64,000 nt of DNA from Agelaius tricolor. Taxonomy: Eukaryota; Chordata; Aves; Passeriformes; Icteridae. Within the stretch, counting starts at the first letter, position 1; every line of letters starts with the position of its first letter. The position numbers and the translations under genes were made by a program. Location of the stretch: positions 11,866,001 through 11,930,000 of the forward strand of contig JALJCS010000015.1 in the NCBI GenBank assembly GCA_023055355.1. The letters are read 5' to 3'. This document shows, piece by piece, positions 1 through 11,575 of the stretch. Below the pieces are notes generated by a model that searched no databases, was not told the DNA's origin, and worked only from the letters and a program-made list of their open reading frames with translations.

Positions 1-52
1 TAATTCTCTTGAGTTTTATACCTATGCTGTCATTGATATGACTGTAAAGATG

Positions 53-92
53 TTTGGCTTAATTCTACACAATTTGACTTAATTCTACACAA
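53..92. repeat. 20-bp tandem duplication, two copies
   Basis: Two adjacent 20-bp units at 53-72 and 73-92 differ at a single position (G57 versus A77). The shared core CTTAATTCTACACAA is identical in both. This is seen directly. It looks like a small replication-slippage duplication of unique AT-rich sequence and has no recognisable coding role. Confidence 0.95.
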
Positions 93-1839
93 AAACTCAA
101 ACCCTATGTATATTTGAGTATACTCTTAATTAAGCTTATTTTAAACATTGTAATCTCAGCCTCATTTGCAAGAACAAAGCATTTAATTATATCTTTTAAA
201 GCACATTTTAAGGCTGTAGGGCCAGGTTTACTGCTCAAGTTGTGCCATGTCCCTGAGGCAGACACATACACCTGAGCCTGGATTAGGAATGAAGTTGACC
301 ACCCAGGGATGGACTGCCCAAAACTGATTTCTGGTGAACTGTACCTGCATCCTGATGTGAATAAACACACAGAAGTGTTGAGAGAGTGGCAGGGAGAAAA
401 TCACAGGCAAAACTTCAGCCTGCAGTCGGAGCATGTGAACAGGTTCTTCAAGCTCTTGAAATCATAATAAAGGAAAAGATGATCTACAGTTTACCCTGCA
501 AATATGTGTCAAGGACATGCAACAAAACAAAACTGCCATAGGGTTAATTTAGCCCTAGAATCATATGTCCATCACCTCTGGACACAGTGAATGAATTCAA
601 CTCCACCCAGAGCAGGGATCTATGCACAAGGGTCATATTTTCCTGTAAACTCCAGCTGATGAGTGGACACGTGCAGAGAGCTCTGCCAGTGAGCAAAACC
701 ATCCACCAGCCTGCAGACCAGATCCACAGATTAGGGGATAAACGATGTCCAGTCAGAATACCTGACCTCTTTAGAAAAAGCATGATTTTGTTATTTTCTC
801 CATACAGTCATCCCCATGTGATCAGCACATTCTGCAGGGCAGGGCAATGTGGTGTGCAGGCAGCACAAGTACAGGCACCCCGAGCTGCTGTGTGCAAACC
901 ACCCGGGCCCCACTCGCCTCTGCCAGATCCAGGCTTTTGGTGCAGCCCCTGGGATGCTTCCATCCCCACTTCCAACGGGTTTTTATGCACAGACACCACA
1001 CTGCCCACAGGCACTCCAGCTCCAGGCTGCACTGGGGCATGCCCGAGGCTGTGGCCCAGATAAGAGCCCTTCTGCAAACAGCTGCAGCAGGGAGACAGGC
1101 AGAAACCAGCTGTATCGGTGGTAGCAGGGACTTTCCATTATCTGCAGTGTTCCAGCTCTGCTTTACCTCATGAAACAAAGCTGGTTGTGTTGCTAACCCT
1201 CAGCATTGAAAAACCATAAAACAGGAGTCACACACATAAATCACATCTAAATGCCTCTGGGGGCTGAGCCTTTAAAGTTCCTTTTTCAGGCTCTTCTCCA
1301 TAACCAGAAGAATGAAAACTTCTCTTTCTACATGAAAATTAAGATCCTTTTCTCACCATTGGAATCCACAAGCTAGAACTTTAAGCAAATAGTGTAATAC
1401 TGGGGATGAACTCTTGAAGGCTGATGACATTCTGCTGATTGTGCAGTGGTTTCTGGCAGCCTGTGGGAGAGACCAGGTGTGAAGCCCTGTGATGTCCTTT
1501 GGGGAGCAGATCTGGAGTCCCCTTTATGGTGGGATTTGTGTGCATCACCAAAAGTACAAGTCTGAACTTAGCATCTGCACTTGACATTCAGCACTAGCCC
1601 AGAGGGTCTAGTCTGGAGGTCAGCCAAGCTTTGACACAGATCCCTTTGTGAAGCATATCGTGGTTATTTTGTCTACCCTACCTTCATCTTGTTCTCATGC
1701 GATTGAGAAAAACCTCCCACTACTCTGATTTTAAAATGGCTCTGTAATGGAGCCTGTAATTCATCAAAGGGTCCAATTAAGAACTCCTCTTTGTTGTCCT
1801 GTAAAACCATTCCTTCAGAAAGTCAAGAAACATATCCCA
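93..1839. other. No gene seen
   Basis: Unique non-coding sequence. About 840-1120 is GC-richer but CpG-poor, so it keeps several frames open on both strands at once. Those overlapping frames have no recognisable domain and I treat them as chance. No repeat family was recognised here. Confidence 0.6.
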
Positions 1840-2215
1840 CAATGTGCGACGCTCTAACACTTGTAAGCAAATGGTCGTCCTTTGGGTATGCATCTGGGTC
1901 ATTACATAAACAAAGCACAAGCAACACAATGGGGCCAATGCCTTATTGTCTATGGGATACTTTTAGGTAAATATTTCAGCTGCAGATGGTAAATACAGCT
2001 TCAAAGCATAATGATATCTAACTGTGAAATAGCTGAGTCAGGTGCATTTACTAAAGTGGGCTGAGCCAAATACTAATTACAGTGCGGTTGCGCCAGGATT
2101 AGTGTTACATCTGACATATTTTAAAAGTAGGCATAAACCAGAGCCAAATTAATTTGATGAACTTCCATGAGCTTCATCCATAGGCATTTTTTTGTGGCTA
2201 AAGAAGAAAGTAGCA
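1840..2215. promoter_or_regulatory. Candidate conserved non-coding element
   Basis: Seen: GCTGAGTCA (AP-1/MAF-type half site) at 2032-2040, a TAATTA homeodomain core at 2074-2079, a bicoid-class GGATTA at 2096-2101, and a CpG-containing stretch between the last two, in a CpG-poor neighbourhood with no long open frame. Known: clusters of such motifs are common in vertebrate developmental enhancers. Inferred: it may be a conserved enhancer. Conservation could not be tested, and motif matches this short also occur by chance. Confidence 0.3.
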
Positions 2216-3616
2216 AGCGATACAGAACATATTAGAAGGTATGCTTCTCATTTCTGAGAATCAGCACCAACTTTTCCTGGAGCTCTGACTAAGTGGCTGA
2301 AAAGTTTAGTCACTCACAGGTGTTTTGCTGCCATCTGTCAACAGCTGATTATTGCAAACCTGTTTACTCAGACTAGTGCTGTGAAAGAGAACTCACTATC
2401 TTTGCTCAATCTCTTTATACAGCTCCTGAGCATCTTCCCTCAGAACCAAACTGCCCCAGGGCTTTGGGAAATTGCAATCCACATCCCCAGATGAGCTTCA
2501 CAGCTGGCCCCGGCCTCTATGAAGTTCCCAAACTTCAATTCTGGCTCAGAGTCCTGAATTTGGAGATTTAATTATAGCACTGTCATTCAGAGGGAAGTCT
2601 TCACAGGCTGGGGTATTGCCATTACTTGCCAGATGCATCCACACCCTGGTACAGATTACATACATTACTGACCTCAGCTGAACCATGAGAACAATAAGGC
2701 TGGCCCTGGTCAGGAATCTTCTGACAAAACCTGGTTTCAATAGCAGAGGCAGATGAGAATCTAACATGTTCCACAGACATTTGCTGCATGCAGAGCTCCA
2801 GACAATCCCCAGCAGGCTCTGGCTGCTCCAGCCAGCCCAGCAGGGCTCTCCCTGCCCACCTCTGGCAGCTCTCAGGGAATGACCAGGGCACCCACGTGTC
2901 CAAGGTCCAACAGCCTGCAGACAAAGCTGGGGCAGGCCCAAGATGTAAGCTAATTTCTGTCTGAATTGGAAGAGAACCTCAGCTCGTGCCAAGGAGCTTT
3001 TGGAGGACACAGGAGCAGGTCCAGAGCCATAGGGTTTGCAGCAGAATGCAGGTCTCTGCATGGCCTCCTGCTGCCACGGGTGGAGTTGGACACTAAATGT
3101 CTTAACTTATACTTGTTGATACAGAACACTTGAAAACCTTCCCTACCAGATTGCTAACCTGGCCATAAAAATGCAGCTTGCTGTGTCTGACCATCAACAC
3201 TGGATTATTCTAATCTGAGTAGGATTTTATTAAACATATAAATTTCTTTTCACAAATATTTATCAATATAAATTGTTGTAAAGGAGCACCTCTAACTATT
3301 AATAGCATCTTTTATCTACAACATTCAAAGAGGGCATTCAGCCTTTCCTCTTAAGTACAGGCACCAGAGCATTTGTTTCAATTTGATTATGTCTCTTTAG
3401 GTAGAGAAATTCTAGTCTGGCCCAAGCATTTTGCAGAGTGAAAGGGGTGATATGCTGGCCTTCAGTTCTGTCAGAAGATATACATGCTAAATCTAGAAGT
3501 TTACAGGCTTTTGGTCTCTCTGCCTCCCCGAGTCACTTTCCTCATCAACAGCATTAGAGTAAGTTAGCCATGAATGAACAAAAAGCAGAAAAATGCTTGA
3601 CATCAAATCATCCCAT
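2216..3616. other. No gene seen
   Basis: Unique sequence. A 171-codon minus-strand frame at 2546-3061 lies over a GC-richer patch (about 2760-3060). Its translation is rich in Ser, Leu, Cys and Trp, has no recognisable domain and overlaps a second open frame on the same strand, so I do not call it a gene. From about 3190 to 3330 the sequence is AT-rich. Confidence 0.55.
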
Positions 3617-3678
3617 CAGTGATGCTGAGCCTTGGTTTCTAACATCCCAGTGTTAGAAACCAAGGTTCAGCATCACTG
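3617..3678. repeat. Near-perfect foldback: 28-bp stem, 6-nt loop
   Basis: The left arm (3617-3644) and right arm (3651-3678) are reverse complements over 28 bp apart from one position, G3629 facing T3666, which is a G-U wobble if transcribed. The loop is TCCCAG. Pairing stops at the next base pair outward (T3616/C3679). RNA from either strand would fold into a compact pre-miRNA-like hairpin of 62 nt, short for a canonical animal precursor. Alternatives are a template-switch palindrome or the remnant of a foldback element. I do not recognise either arm as a known microRNA. The structure is certain; its function is unknown. Confidence 0.95.
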
Positions 3679-3719
3679 CACCTTCCCACACAGCACTATC
3701 CCATTAAGAATACTTTCAT

Positions 3720-3990
3720 TTGATTAGACTGATCCATTGGCTCCCAGTCCATATTATTTAACCCTCAAACCATTATGCCCTATTGAAAATAATTGGTAAT
3801 GACAGTTTCAGGTTTAATATTTAATACAGTGGTTAAATGGAGTCGTACTGTTTGTGGTTATAGTTTCCATTGACTAATAAGCAAGTTAGAGAGCAAAATG
3901 CATTTTTCTTCAGCTGCTACATTAGCAGTAAGCTAAACACCATGTTACTCATAAGAGCCTTAAACATTTTCAGAGAAATAGCTCCCAAAG
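3720..3990. promoter_or_regulatory. Candidate conserved non-coding element
   Basis: AT-rich, non-repetitive sequence with several homeodomain-like cores (ataattggtaatgac near 3788, gactaataag near 3872) and a CCATATTATT motif near 3749. It carries none of the CR1 or SINE wording seen elsewhere. The appearance resembles vertebrate conserved non-coding elements. This is inference only, with no alignment behind it. Confidence 0.22.
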
Positions 3991-6540
3991 CCAAGTCAAA
4001 TATTGCATTGATTTGTGGTTCACTTGTTTTCCTTCTCATTACTGGAGGACAGTCTTTTCAGGGGCTTTAAGGACTTGCTGCAAGGTGGATGGATGCACTG
4101 AAAGTCATCTCTTTGCATGCCAGGCCAACTCTCAAACACCTTCCTGCAGTGCCTTGTGCACGGGCTCCTCCTCCTGAGCAGCCGCAGGGGCAGGGAGCAG
4201 AGTCCTCTGACTGCCCCTGCCCATCCCACAGCAGCTGCTCTGTCCTCAGCCCCTCTGGGGGCTCTGCTGTGTGCCACTGACCCGGCCTGGCTTAGCACAA
4301 CCCACAAGGAAACCGAGATGGGACCTTCCTCACCCAACCAACGCCACTATCTCAGAGAAGAACCCTTCTGCGCTTTACTCCCTTTTCTGCACAAGAAAGG
4401 AGGAAGGTTCTGGAAGAGCAGGACTTGAGCAGCTGTGAGATATCTAAAAGTAATGACAAACATATGGAAGTTTGTCCTGCAAGGGCTCACCCACCTGTAC
4501 AAATTTTGGGTCAGGTTACCTGGTGTCTCGCCAATAGCTTCAAAAGAGCTTTATTTATTTACTCTAGCCAAGAATTTGGCGCTCTATTTTTTAATCTGCC
4601 CACATCTTTCACCTCCTCCTGTAGTGCTTGTTCTCCCAGGGCTTTTTTTTTTGCCATTAACACTCCCAGTGTTGGATGATTATTACATTAACAGGGATTC
4701 CAGCTGAGGGTGGGGCTCACTCCCAGCAAATTAGTCAGTGTGGATCCCACTCCTCCATGGCTTGGTTCCACCAGTATCTGAGCAGGCTTGTACATATTGC
4801 AGCTGCTGCTGTGATTTACTGGAAAGAGACCCCTTATGTGTCATTCATAAGCTGAGTGGATGAGACAGCAATGACACCCAAATACGTGAATTACAGAAAG
4901 AAAACAAACATTCCCTAACATGGTTTTATATTTTACCAGTGCCAGATGCTGCTTCTGCAAACCTTTCCTGCTTGCTCCTATGAGCTGAGCTTTTGTGCAC
5001 TACCTTGAGTGCAGGAGACTCAAAAGACTCTAGATACAATCAGAAGGACATTCCCAGAACTAGATCCTTCAAAGATTTGAGTACCTTCCCAGATGTGCTA
5101 GCTGCCCACCTCTATGATTTTATTCGGGACATATAAAGCACTCAGCCTTGGACTCTGAGTTTTTAGAAAAGGATTTGCCAGCACCAAAAAATTAGTATTG
5201 GAATTTGATCTTAAAATTCTTTACCACACTGAGACAGAGATGATTTGAAAAGGCCCATAGCATCATGATTTGGGGATGCCCATGGATCCTTTCAGAGATG
5301 AGGCCCCTAATTCCATAGCTGATACTTGAACTGAAGCCCAGATATATAGAGACATAACTCACATGCTTACAGTAGAGCCATTCCTCATCCAACCTCTACT
5401 ATAAGAGTACATTCAAATGAACTTCCTGAATTAGATGGTCAAGCCAGGTTAGCTTCACAGATTCTAAGGTGGGAGAGAAAGTGATTTACTGTCATTGAAG
5501 CTTCTGAGGTCACACATTATAATAGTAAGATAATTTACCAAAAAGGGAAATAAGATTACTGGGTGGACTCAATGCTTAAAATGGACTTAGCATTGGTTTT
5601 GAACTTATTTAGATGCATGACGGAGAAACACAGCTTTGTTTCCATTTATAAATGTCCAAAATGACAACCTGAATTTACACAAGTGCCTGACTTGACCAGT
5701 GCCAGGCTGACCTAATTGGTAACAGAAGGACCATATTCTTAGCTGAAATCTACAGACAGCATGGGCAGCTGTCAGGCAACCTGCCCCAACAGACTGTAGC
5801 ACTGGGTGGACTAAGCCAAGATGGAGAAATGCCTTATTAAGTCCCTCTGGTGCTCATTTGGGGCATGATTCTCCCATATATACCTGTGTGTAACCAGTGA
5901 TGTCCACAGACTCGTATTAGGGTAGGATTTTGGATTTATTTTTCCCTAACACCAAAAATTGAATAGCCCTACCTAGACTTCTCAAGAAAATAAGAGACAA
6001 TAGTTTGAGAATATTCCTGCAGTATTAAAAAGACTTACTGCAGATTGATACAGTTCCCAAAAGATTTCTTCTAAATTTCTTCTAGTTGGACATACAAGTG
6101 GTATAATTCTATAGCAGGGCTTGAAAGGAAAAAGTCAGTGTGAGAGGCCACCAATATTTCTTTTTGAGAAGTGTTCAGAGAGCAGCTGCAGTTGCTTCCC
6201 TGAATTTTGTCAGAAATGGGGGATTTTGTCAACTGCCCCAGGGTGTGTCACTCCCAAGGAAGCCAAGTGAGGCATGAGGGGTGAAGGCTGCACTCCCTGG
6301 AGAAGCTGCCTTGGGTGGCACGTCCTCTTCCCACTGCTCCCTGTTTGCTATCAGCACCTGATAACACAAGGGCTTCTGTGGCACCAAGCACAGCAGCAGG
6401 GGTGACCAGCTCCTCTTCAGGCAGGCCCAGTTTCCCCAGGCTTGCTGGAGAGCTTCTCAAAGCTGTATGCAGTTACTGACTTGCTTCTTAAGAATTCCCC
6501 CAGCACAAAGCCATGTAAAATAGAGTCAGCCAAGAACTGA
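3991..6540. other. No gene seen
   Basis: Unique sequence. A GC-richer stretch at about 4140-4320 keeps frames open on both strands but has no coding signature. T-rich runs occur near 4645. No mobile-element similarity was recognised. Confidence 0.55.
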
Positions 6541-6735
6541 AATCATTACTAAGTATAAATTATTTTATCTTTCATTTTTACCTATTCACACAGGGGAAAT
6601 GCACCTTGTGCACCATACAAATCCAATTTAAGCTCTGAGAATAAGGTCTAATTAGGACTTAAGTAGTATAGAGGCCGTTAGGCTGACCCTCTACACTGGG
6701 GTTAATTTCATCCAAAAGCTTTTCCAAGAGATAAG
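6541..6735. promoter_or_regulatory. Candidate conserved non-coding element
   Basis: Contains a quasi-palindromic homeodomain-type site GTCTAATTAGGAC at 6646-6658, followed closely by the palindrome ACTTAAGT, in unique sequence with no open frame of note. Known: TAATTA is the core of many homeodomain sites. Inferred: possible enhancer. Weak support. Confidence 0.22.
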
Positions 6736-8280
6736 GAAACAATCTTTCATGTACAAAGTGCTTGAGGAAACCAAGAAACAGTAAAAGAATCTGCCTGCTT
6801 TGAAAGCTTTGTATCTCACCTCAACACTCAATAGAGAGATGTGTTGTGTTGATGTACTGTAGATTATACCTTACCCAAACGGTGAAGTTAAAAGAAAACA
6901 GGATCCCTTGACACTGTCTTAGACAACCCATAATACAGCACTATCATTAAATGAAGTTTACAAAAGGCTTCTATTTACATGTCTGCAGAAAATAGACCAG
7001 GGCACAGGATGCTGACTGCAGTGTAAATGTTAACTGAGGGACTGCAGGGCTCTGGCTGCGCCGTGGAAAACCGAGGGCAAACAGGAGGAGGAGGAGGAGA
7101 GAACGGGGCCCAAAGCAGCCCTGCATCCCAACAGCAGGCTGGCTTTCTGTGGAAAACAACTCCACCAAGCTACAGGAATGGAGGGCAAGAGCAGGATTAA
7201 AGGGAGGTATCTGGCAATTTAAAAGGTGGCTGTGAAAAAGTAGCTCAATGCTGAAAGAACGAGAGACAGGACTAGACGTAAATCACCCTCTTTGCTGCTG
7301 GCCTCCAGAAGAAGTGCCCAGAATTGGTGGTCAGAAGTTAAAAGAGATGGCCAGGCACATCTGTACCTTGAGAATGAAATGTTTTCATGGCAAAATCTCA
7401 CTGTTGTAAACACTTGGGCCAACCATATGTGTGGAAAAGTCTATGGTGTTCATGTTGGAAAGGTGAGGCTTCTCTATGGGCAAGTGAATGCACATCTGTT
7501 TTGCTTCTGGAGATGTTTGGAATTGGGAAAGAAGAAGGAAATCACAGTTCTAAACAGATGTATGGATAAAGAAGAAAAAAAATACCTTTCAGCAGGAAAT
7601 AGATGAATTCAGGTATATGTTAATTGCTTTGAATTTCAATAACAAAAAATGCAAAAGAAGAAAATATCTGAAAATAGTATTGGGGAGCAGAATATGACCA
7701 GCAAGAACCAAGACACCGAGCTTAGATTATTTACAGACCAAAGTTATTTTGGGCAGTGCTGTGTCCTTATTTTCTCTTCCTTCCAAAAACATTTCCAACA
7801 AGGCTGTGCATAAGGACTCCTGTCGAGGTGAATGCTATTTGGGACTTGACTGTTTGTTACCAACTGCTTTTACCCACACACTCAAATAACCCTAAAATGA
7901 CCTCTATTCATGACTAATCTAGGGCTGAATTGAAAGGACTGCCCTTGAGAGAAAGCTCTGCATTTCACAGCAACAGGCAGTGCCAGCCTGTGCTTCCCCC
8001 CAGTCAGCATGGCTGGGCCACTCACAGCCCCTGCAGCTCTTGCCTCCATGCACTGTATGGAACTTTGTGATGCCCAGGTTTGTCCTAAACACAAGATCCA
8101 TCATAATTTGACCCATTTTCAAGTTAAGACATCACTGTGAGAGGTGAAATTCAGCATTCCATTCTATTATGTTGCTGTTAAGACACAGCCCTGCACAGAG
8201 CTGCTGTGAACAGCTTCCCTCAGAGGAGCACTTTCCTGCAGGGCCTTTGCATCCTAGATGTGCTGTGTCACACATGCTCC
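6736..8280. other. No gene seen
   Basis: Unique sequence with a short AGG microsatellite (listed separately). Two overlapping plus-strand frames (7292-7606 and 7387-7569) and several minus-strand ones have no recognisable domain. Confidence 0.55.
7083..7097. repeat. (AGG)5 microsatellite
   Basis: Five consecutive AGG units seen directly, continuing into an imperfect purine run to 7102. Short and probably of no functional meaning. Confidence 0.9.
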
Positions 8281-8570
8281 AGTATCATGTGTAGCCACAC
8301 ATTGTCATTAACCACCCTTTAGCAGGTAATAGGGTGAAACATGTCAGTGAACCATAAACCCAGACTGATATAGAAGATAAATTGTAATGGCCCAGAAGTA
8401 GCTGTTACAGCCTTTCCTGTCAATACTTCACCTTTAAAAAAATTCCCTAAATACTTACTAATACTACCAGATGTAATGGCTGTCAATAACATTTACTTTA
8501 AATAGTCCCCAAACACATTACATAACCTGCATTTAAAAAGTCCATCTCGCCAATATTTGAAGGAAGTGCA
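8281..8570. promoter_or_regulatory. Candidate conserved non-coding element
   Basis: Unique, moderately AT-rich sequence in which two similar words recur: TGTAATGG near 8382 and again near 8472, each followed by TGTCAATA (near 8419 and 8482). The repeated motif grammar with no open frame is enhancer-like. Inference only. Confidence 0.22.
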
Positions 8571-8689
8571 GCAAGCTGCCCTGTCACCTCTGGTGAGCTC
8601 CTGGGAGCAATGCTGCTTTGCTTTTCCACATTAACCCCTCACTGCCTGACCCACCCCCTCCTGAAAGTTAAGGTGAGGATGAGAGAGGC

Positions 8690-8775
8690 AGAACTCTGGG
8701 TGTAGCTGCAAGATGTGTCAGGTTCAGTGGCAGAGCTGATGTCTGCTCCTGCTCCCTCCCCTTCAGACAAGGGCA
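8690..8775 (-). mobile_element. Possible MIR-like SINE relic, antisense
   Basis: The stretch around 8720-8760 (cagtggcagagctgatgtct) resembles the antisense 'agtggcagagctgggatt' segment of MIR/CORE-SINE elements as I remember them. Only one segment is convincing and divergence is high, so this could be chance. Confidence 0.3.
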
Positions 8776-9104
8776 ATTGTCAAGCAGCACCATTTTGATG
8801 ATGGAGGCTGCAGTGTGGGCACACTGATGGCAATGAGTCAGGAAATTGGGGTGGGAATGGATGGGAAGGAGCAGCCCAGTGGGCTAGAGACCCCTCATGG
8901 CAGTTTCTTGGGCCAGTAATTGCTGTCACTACCAAGGACAGCAGCAAACCTGCATGGAGGCTCTGTCCTTGCTTTGTCCCATCCCTCAAACCATGGTTTT
9001 GTGTTTTAAATACCAGCACAGCAGTGCTACCACACAGAAGCTGTAAGTTGGCAGCTGGGTGATCTGAGCATGGATGCAACCCTGTGTGCATTGCCACTGC
9101 TGAA

Positions 9105-9265
9105 GGTTGCTTTTGGTTAGGAGGGCAAATGAGTGGCACATCTGTGATTACACAAAATAGGGATCAGGATAATTACTGGATTGCTTCAAGAGGGAGGCAG
9201 GAGGAATCATTTGTCACATCACAAACATTAACTGTCAGCGTTAATTACAGGTATTTATGTCTGCC
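9105..9265. promoter_or_regulatory. Candidate conserved non-coding element with TALE-homeodomain motif pair
   Basis: CTGTCA (reverse complement of the MEIS/PBX-type TGACAG) at 9232-9237 lies four bases before TTAATTA at 9241-9247, and a further ataattact lies near 9168. Known: TALE factors and homeodomain proteins often bind adjacent sites in developmental enhancers. Inferred: possible enhancer core. Conservation not tested. Confidence 0.27.
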
Positions 9266-11300
9266 ACTTCTGGGATTAGCCAAGTAAGCACAGTGTGATG
9301 AAGAAGGGCATTGCTGAGGGAAGTGGAATCATGTTCCTTGGGGCAACAGCAGAGCCATAGGATAATCACAAGTGTCTTCCAGGTCTCATTCACCTCCTGT
9401 TCCTCTCTGGCAAAGCAACACTTTGCAGTTCAGTATGTCAACAGCACTGGGCAGAAAATAACTTGGCTGATACATCTAAAATTTTTAGATTTCACTCAAT
9501 GCTCCACAGTCTCCAAAGAAAGGGATGATACTAGACCTTTGAAAAAAGTGCCCTATGTATTATTCTACATTCAGAAGAGGTCATATGTCTAATCCTTCTG
9601 TTGGGAGCCAAGACCAAGACTTCTGCAATGTTGAAGGGCCTGGGACCAACATAGTCATATAAAGTCCTCTAAGTTTTTAGTGCAGCTGTTTCAAACTCAT
9701 CCAGATGTAGTTCCAGGTGTGGGAGGGCACAGCAGGAATAAAATCACACTCATGCCTGGATCTGCCAGCATATAAACCAGAGACAATTGTGACAGAAGCA
9801 TCACCCTTTACCAGGGCCATTCCTAAAGGAATCAATAATCTAACTAATTCAGAAGTCAGCATTTCCAAAACCTAGCAAGGAGCAGTGGCAACGGGACAAG
9901 TTAAAGAAGGATGTGGATATGATTTGTTGAGTGCCAGAAGCAGGAGATACCAAAATATTTTGAGGAAAAGTGGGGAGAGCGGTTGGGGCAGAGGGCAGGA
10001 GCTGGACCCCAGGGATGGGCACTCCTGGATGCCAGGTACTGGTACCTGGCCTGAGCACTCACTGGGCTCTGGGGCACTGCTCAGCCCCAATCCAGGGGAA
10101 GAGTGAGTTACTAACCCCCACACAGATAACTTCACTAGAGGTGAAGGTGTGCACAGCTGACCGTATTTACACACATTTACAGATCGAGTCTTATATGTAC
10201 TCCTTCTCTCCAGACTAAGTCAACTAAAAAATACTCTTAGGGTTGTTCTGAGCCTACACATGTCCATTTGCTACAAAATTATAGATGGAGGCTGTGAGGG
10301 TGCAACTTCACTTGTGGCATTGTCTCTAGGTCACTCAAATCTTCAGAAATGGCTGTACAGTTCTTGTAAAAAGGAATATCAGAGAAAGAACAATACTAAG
10401 AACTATCATATCCCCATAATAATTCATCAATAAAGGCTTTCTTGATGCCACAAGTCAATGTTGTATTTTTCTATTTCATCTTCCTAACATCCTTTAGGTG
10501 AGAGCAGGGGATGCACATTGTCCCATCTCTGTAGTAAATGCCCCAAACCAGTGTTAGCTCTACAATAAAGACCAAGAATACTGAGTTACCATCACAGGAT
10601 GACTGTTATTGTTTTGGGAGATCTCTTCAACTCAGGTCTTTGAAATGGGAATATTTCAAATTGCATTTTAAGAGATTCAAGTCTTCCTGGCAAAGCACAG
10701 TTTGTAGGCAGAGGTGCTGCCTTTCACTACACTGATGCAATCTAAAAGGCTTTAGTGCAAACAGGGATCTTGGTGAAATGGCAGCAGAACCTTCCATGGA
10801 TGAGAGCAGTACAAGACTGCTCATTTGCACTGCATCTGCAGGAATATGAACAAACTATCCCTCTTCTGGTGTAGGCAGTGGTAACTATTTATACTGGAAG
10901 AGGTGTAGTTTGAAGGATGCCTGCTAGCATCCTTCTGGAAGAGCATTAGTTTGAAACGCTCACTGATTGTAAGCTTGCAGTATGACAAAGGTACTGAGAA
11001 AGCTCAGATGACAATTCCTCCCTAATCTAGATCTGAACATTCTCTGCTACTTTAATGAGCTAATTAATCATATCCTGAGACTTCTATTTTTTCTTATAAA
11101 TCTTGAAAATGATGAATATAGTGTGAATCAGTCATTTGCAAATTTATTGTCTGAACTAGCACTTCAGTGCCTTTTAGTACCAAGGCACTGCTGGAAATAA
11201 AGATGCACTTCTGAAAGAGTTAAATAAAGCAGGGTCAATTATCACTGGAATGCTAACCAGAACTCTCTAGGGCAAGATAAATCAATAGTAAATACCATCT
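9266..11300. other. No gene seen
   Basis: Unique sequence. A G-rich patch at about 9970-10020 has several GGG runs, but the loops are too long for a strict quadruplex motif. A short palindrome is listed separately. Open frames at 9872-10218 overlap on both strands and are not recognisable. Confidence 0.55.
10031..10050. repeat. Short palindrome, 9-bp arms
   Basis: GCCAGGTAC and GTACCTGGC are exact reverse complements separated by two bases (TG). The size is close to what chance gives over a 64-kb window, so I attach no function. Confidence 0.9.
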
Positions 11301-11309
11301 TACTAGGAA

Positions 11310-11575
11310 AGTGTGTGTCATTTTCAGTTCAGTGTACTGGAGAGCACATTGCCCTGTTAAAGTAAGAATTGTAATAATATCTTGGCATGTAGTAGAAATA
11401 GCAGTAGGTGAAGTTTCCTCCATGAAGCCAAGAAGTGATGCAATGGCAGCTTGTATGGCTATAATTGCATATTTTGCTAGAATCAAAAATAAGGGTTTTA
11501 ATGTATTATTAAATTCTTTGCTTGGAGGCAGGCATCCACACACCTGCAATTATTTTAATTGCATGTTCCAGATTT
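11310..11575. promoter_or_regulatory. Candidate conserved non-coding element with POU-like sites
   Basis: Two octamer-like sites, ATTGCATAT at 11464-11472 and AATTGCATG near 11558, lie in unique sequence. Long frames stay open on both strands here (plus 11311-11598, minus 11253-11549). They overlap each other and neither translation is recognisable, so a non-coding reading is preferred. Inference only. Confidence 0.22.

Noticed and set aside
587..1178. Cluster of overlapping frames on both strands (up to 158 codons)
   Set aside because: Several mutually exclusive frames are open over the same GC-rich sequence; none has a recognisable product.
2546..3061. 171-codon minus-strand frame
   Set aside because: It covers a GC-richer patch, has no known domain or splice context, and another frame overlaps it on the same strand.
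9971..10020. G-quadruplex candidate
   Set aside because: The GGG runs are separated by loops longer than the usual limit of seven bases.
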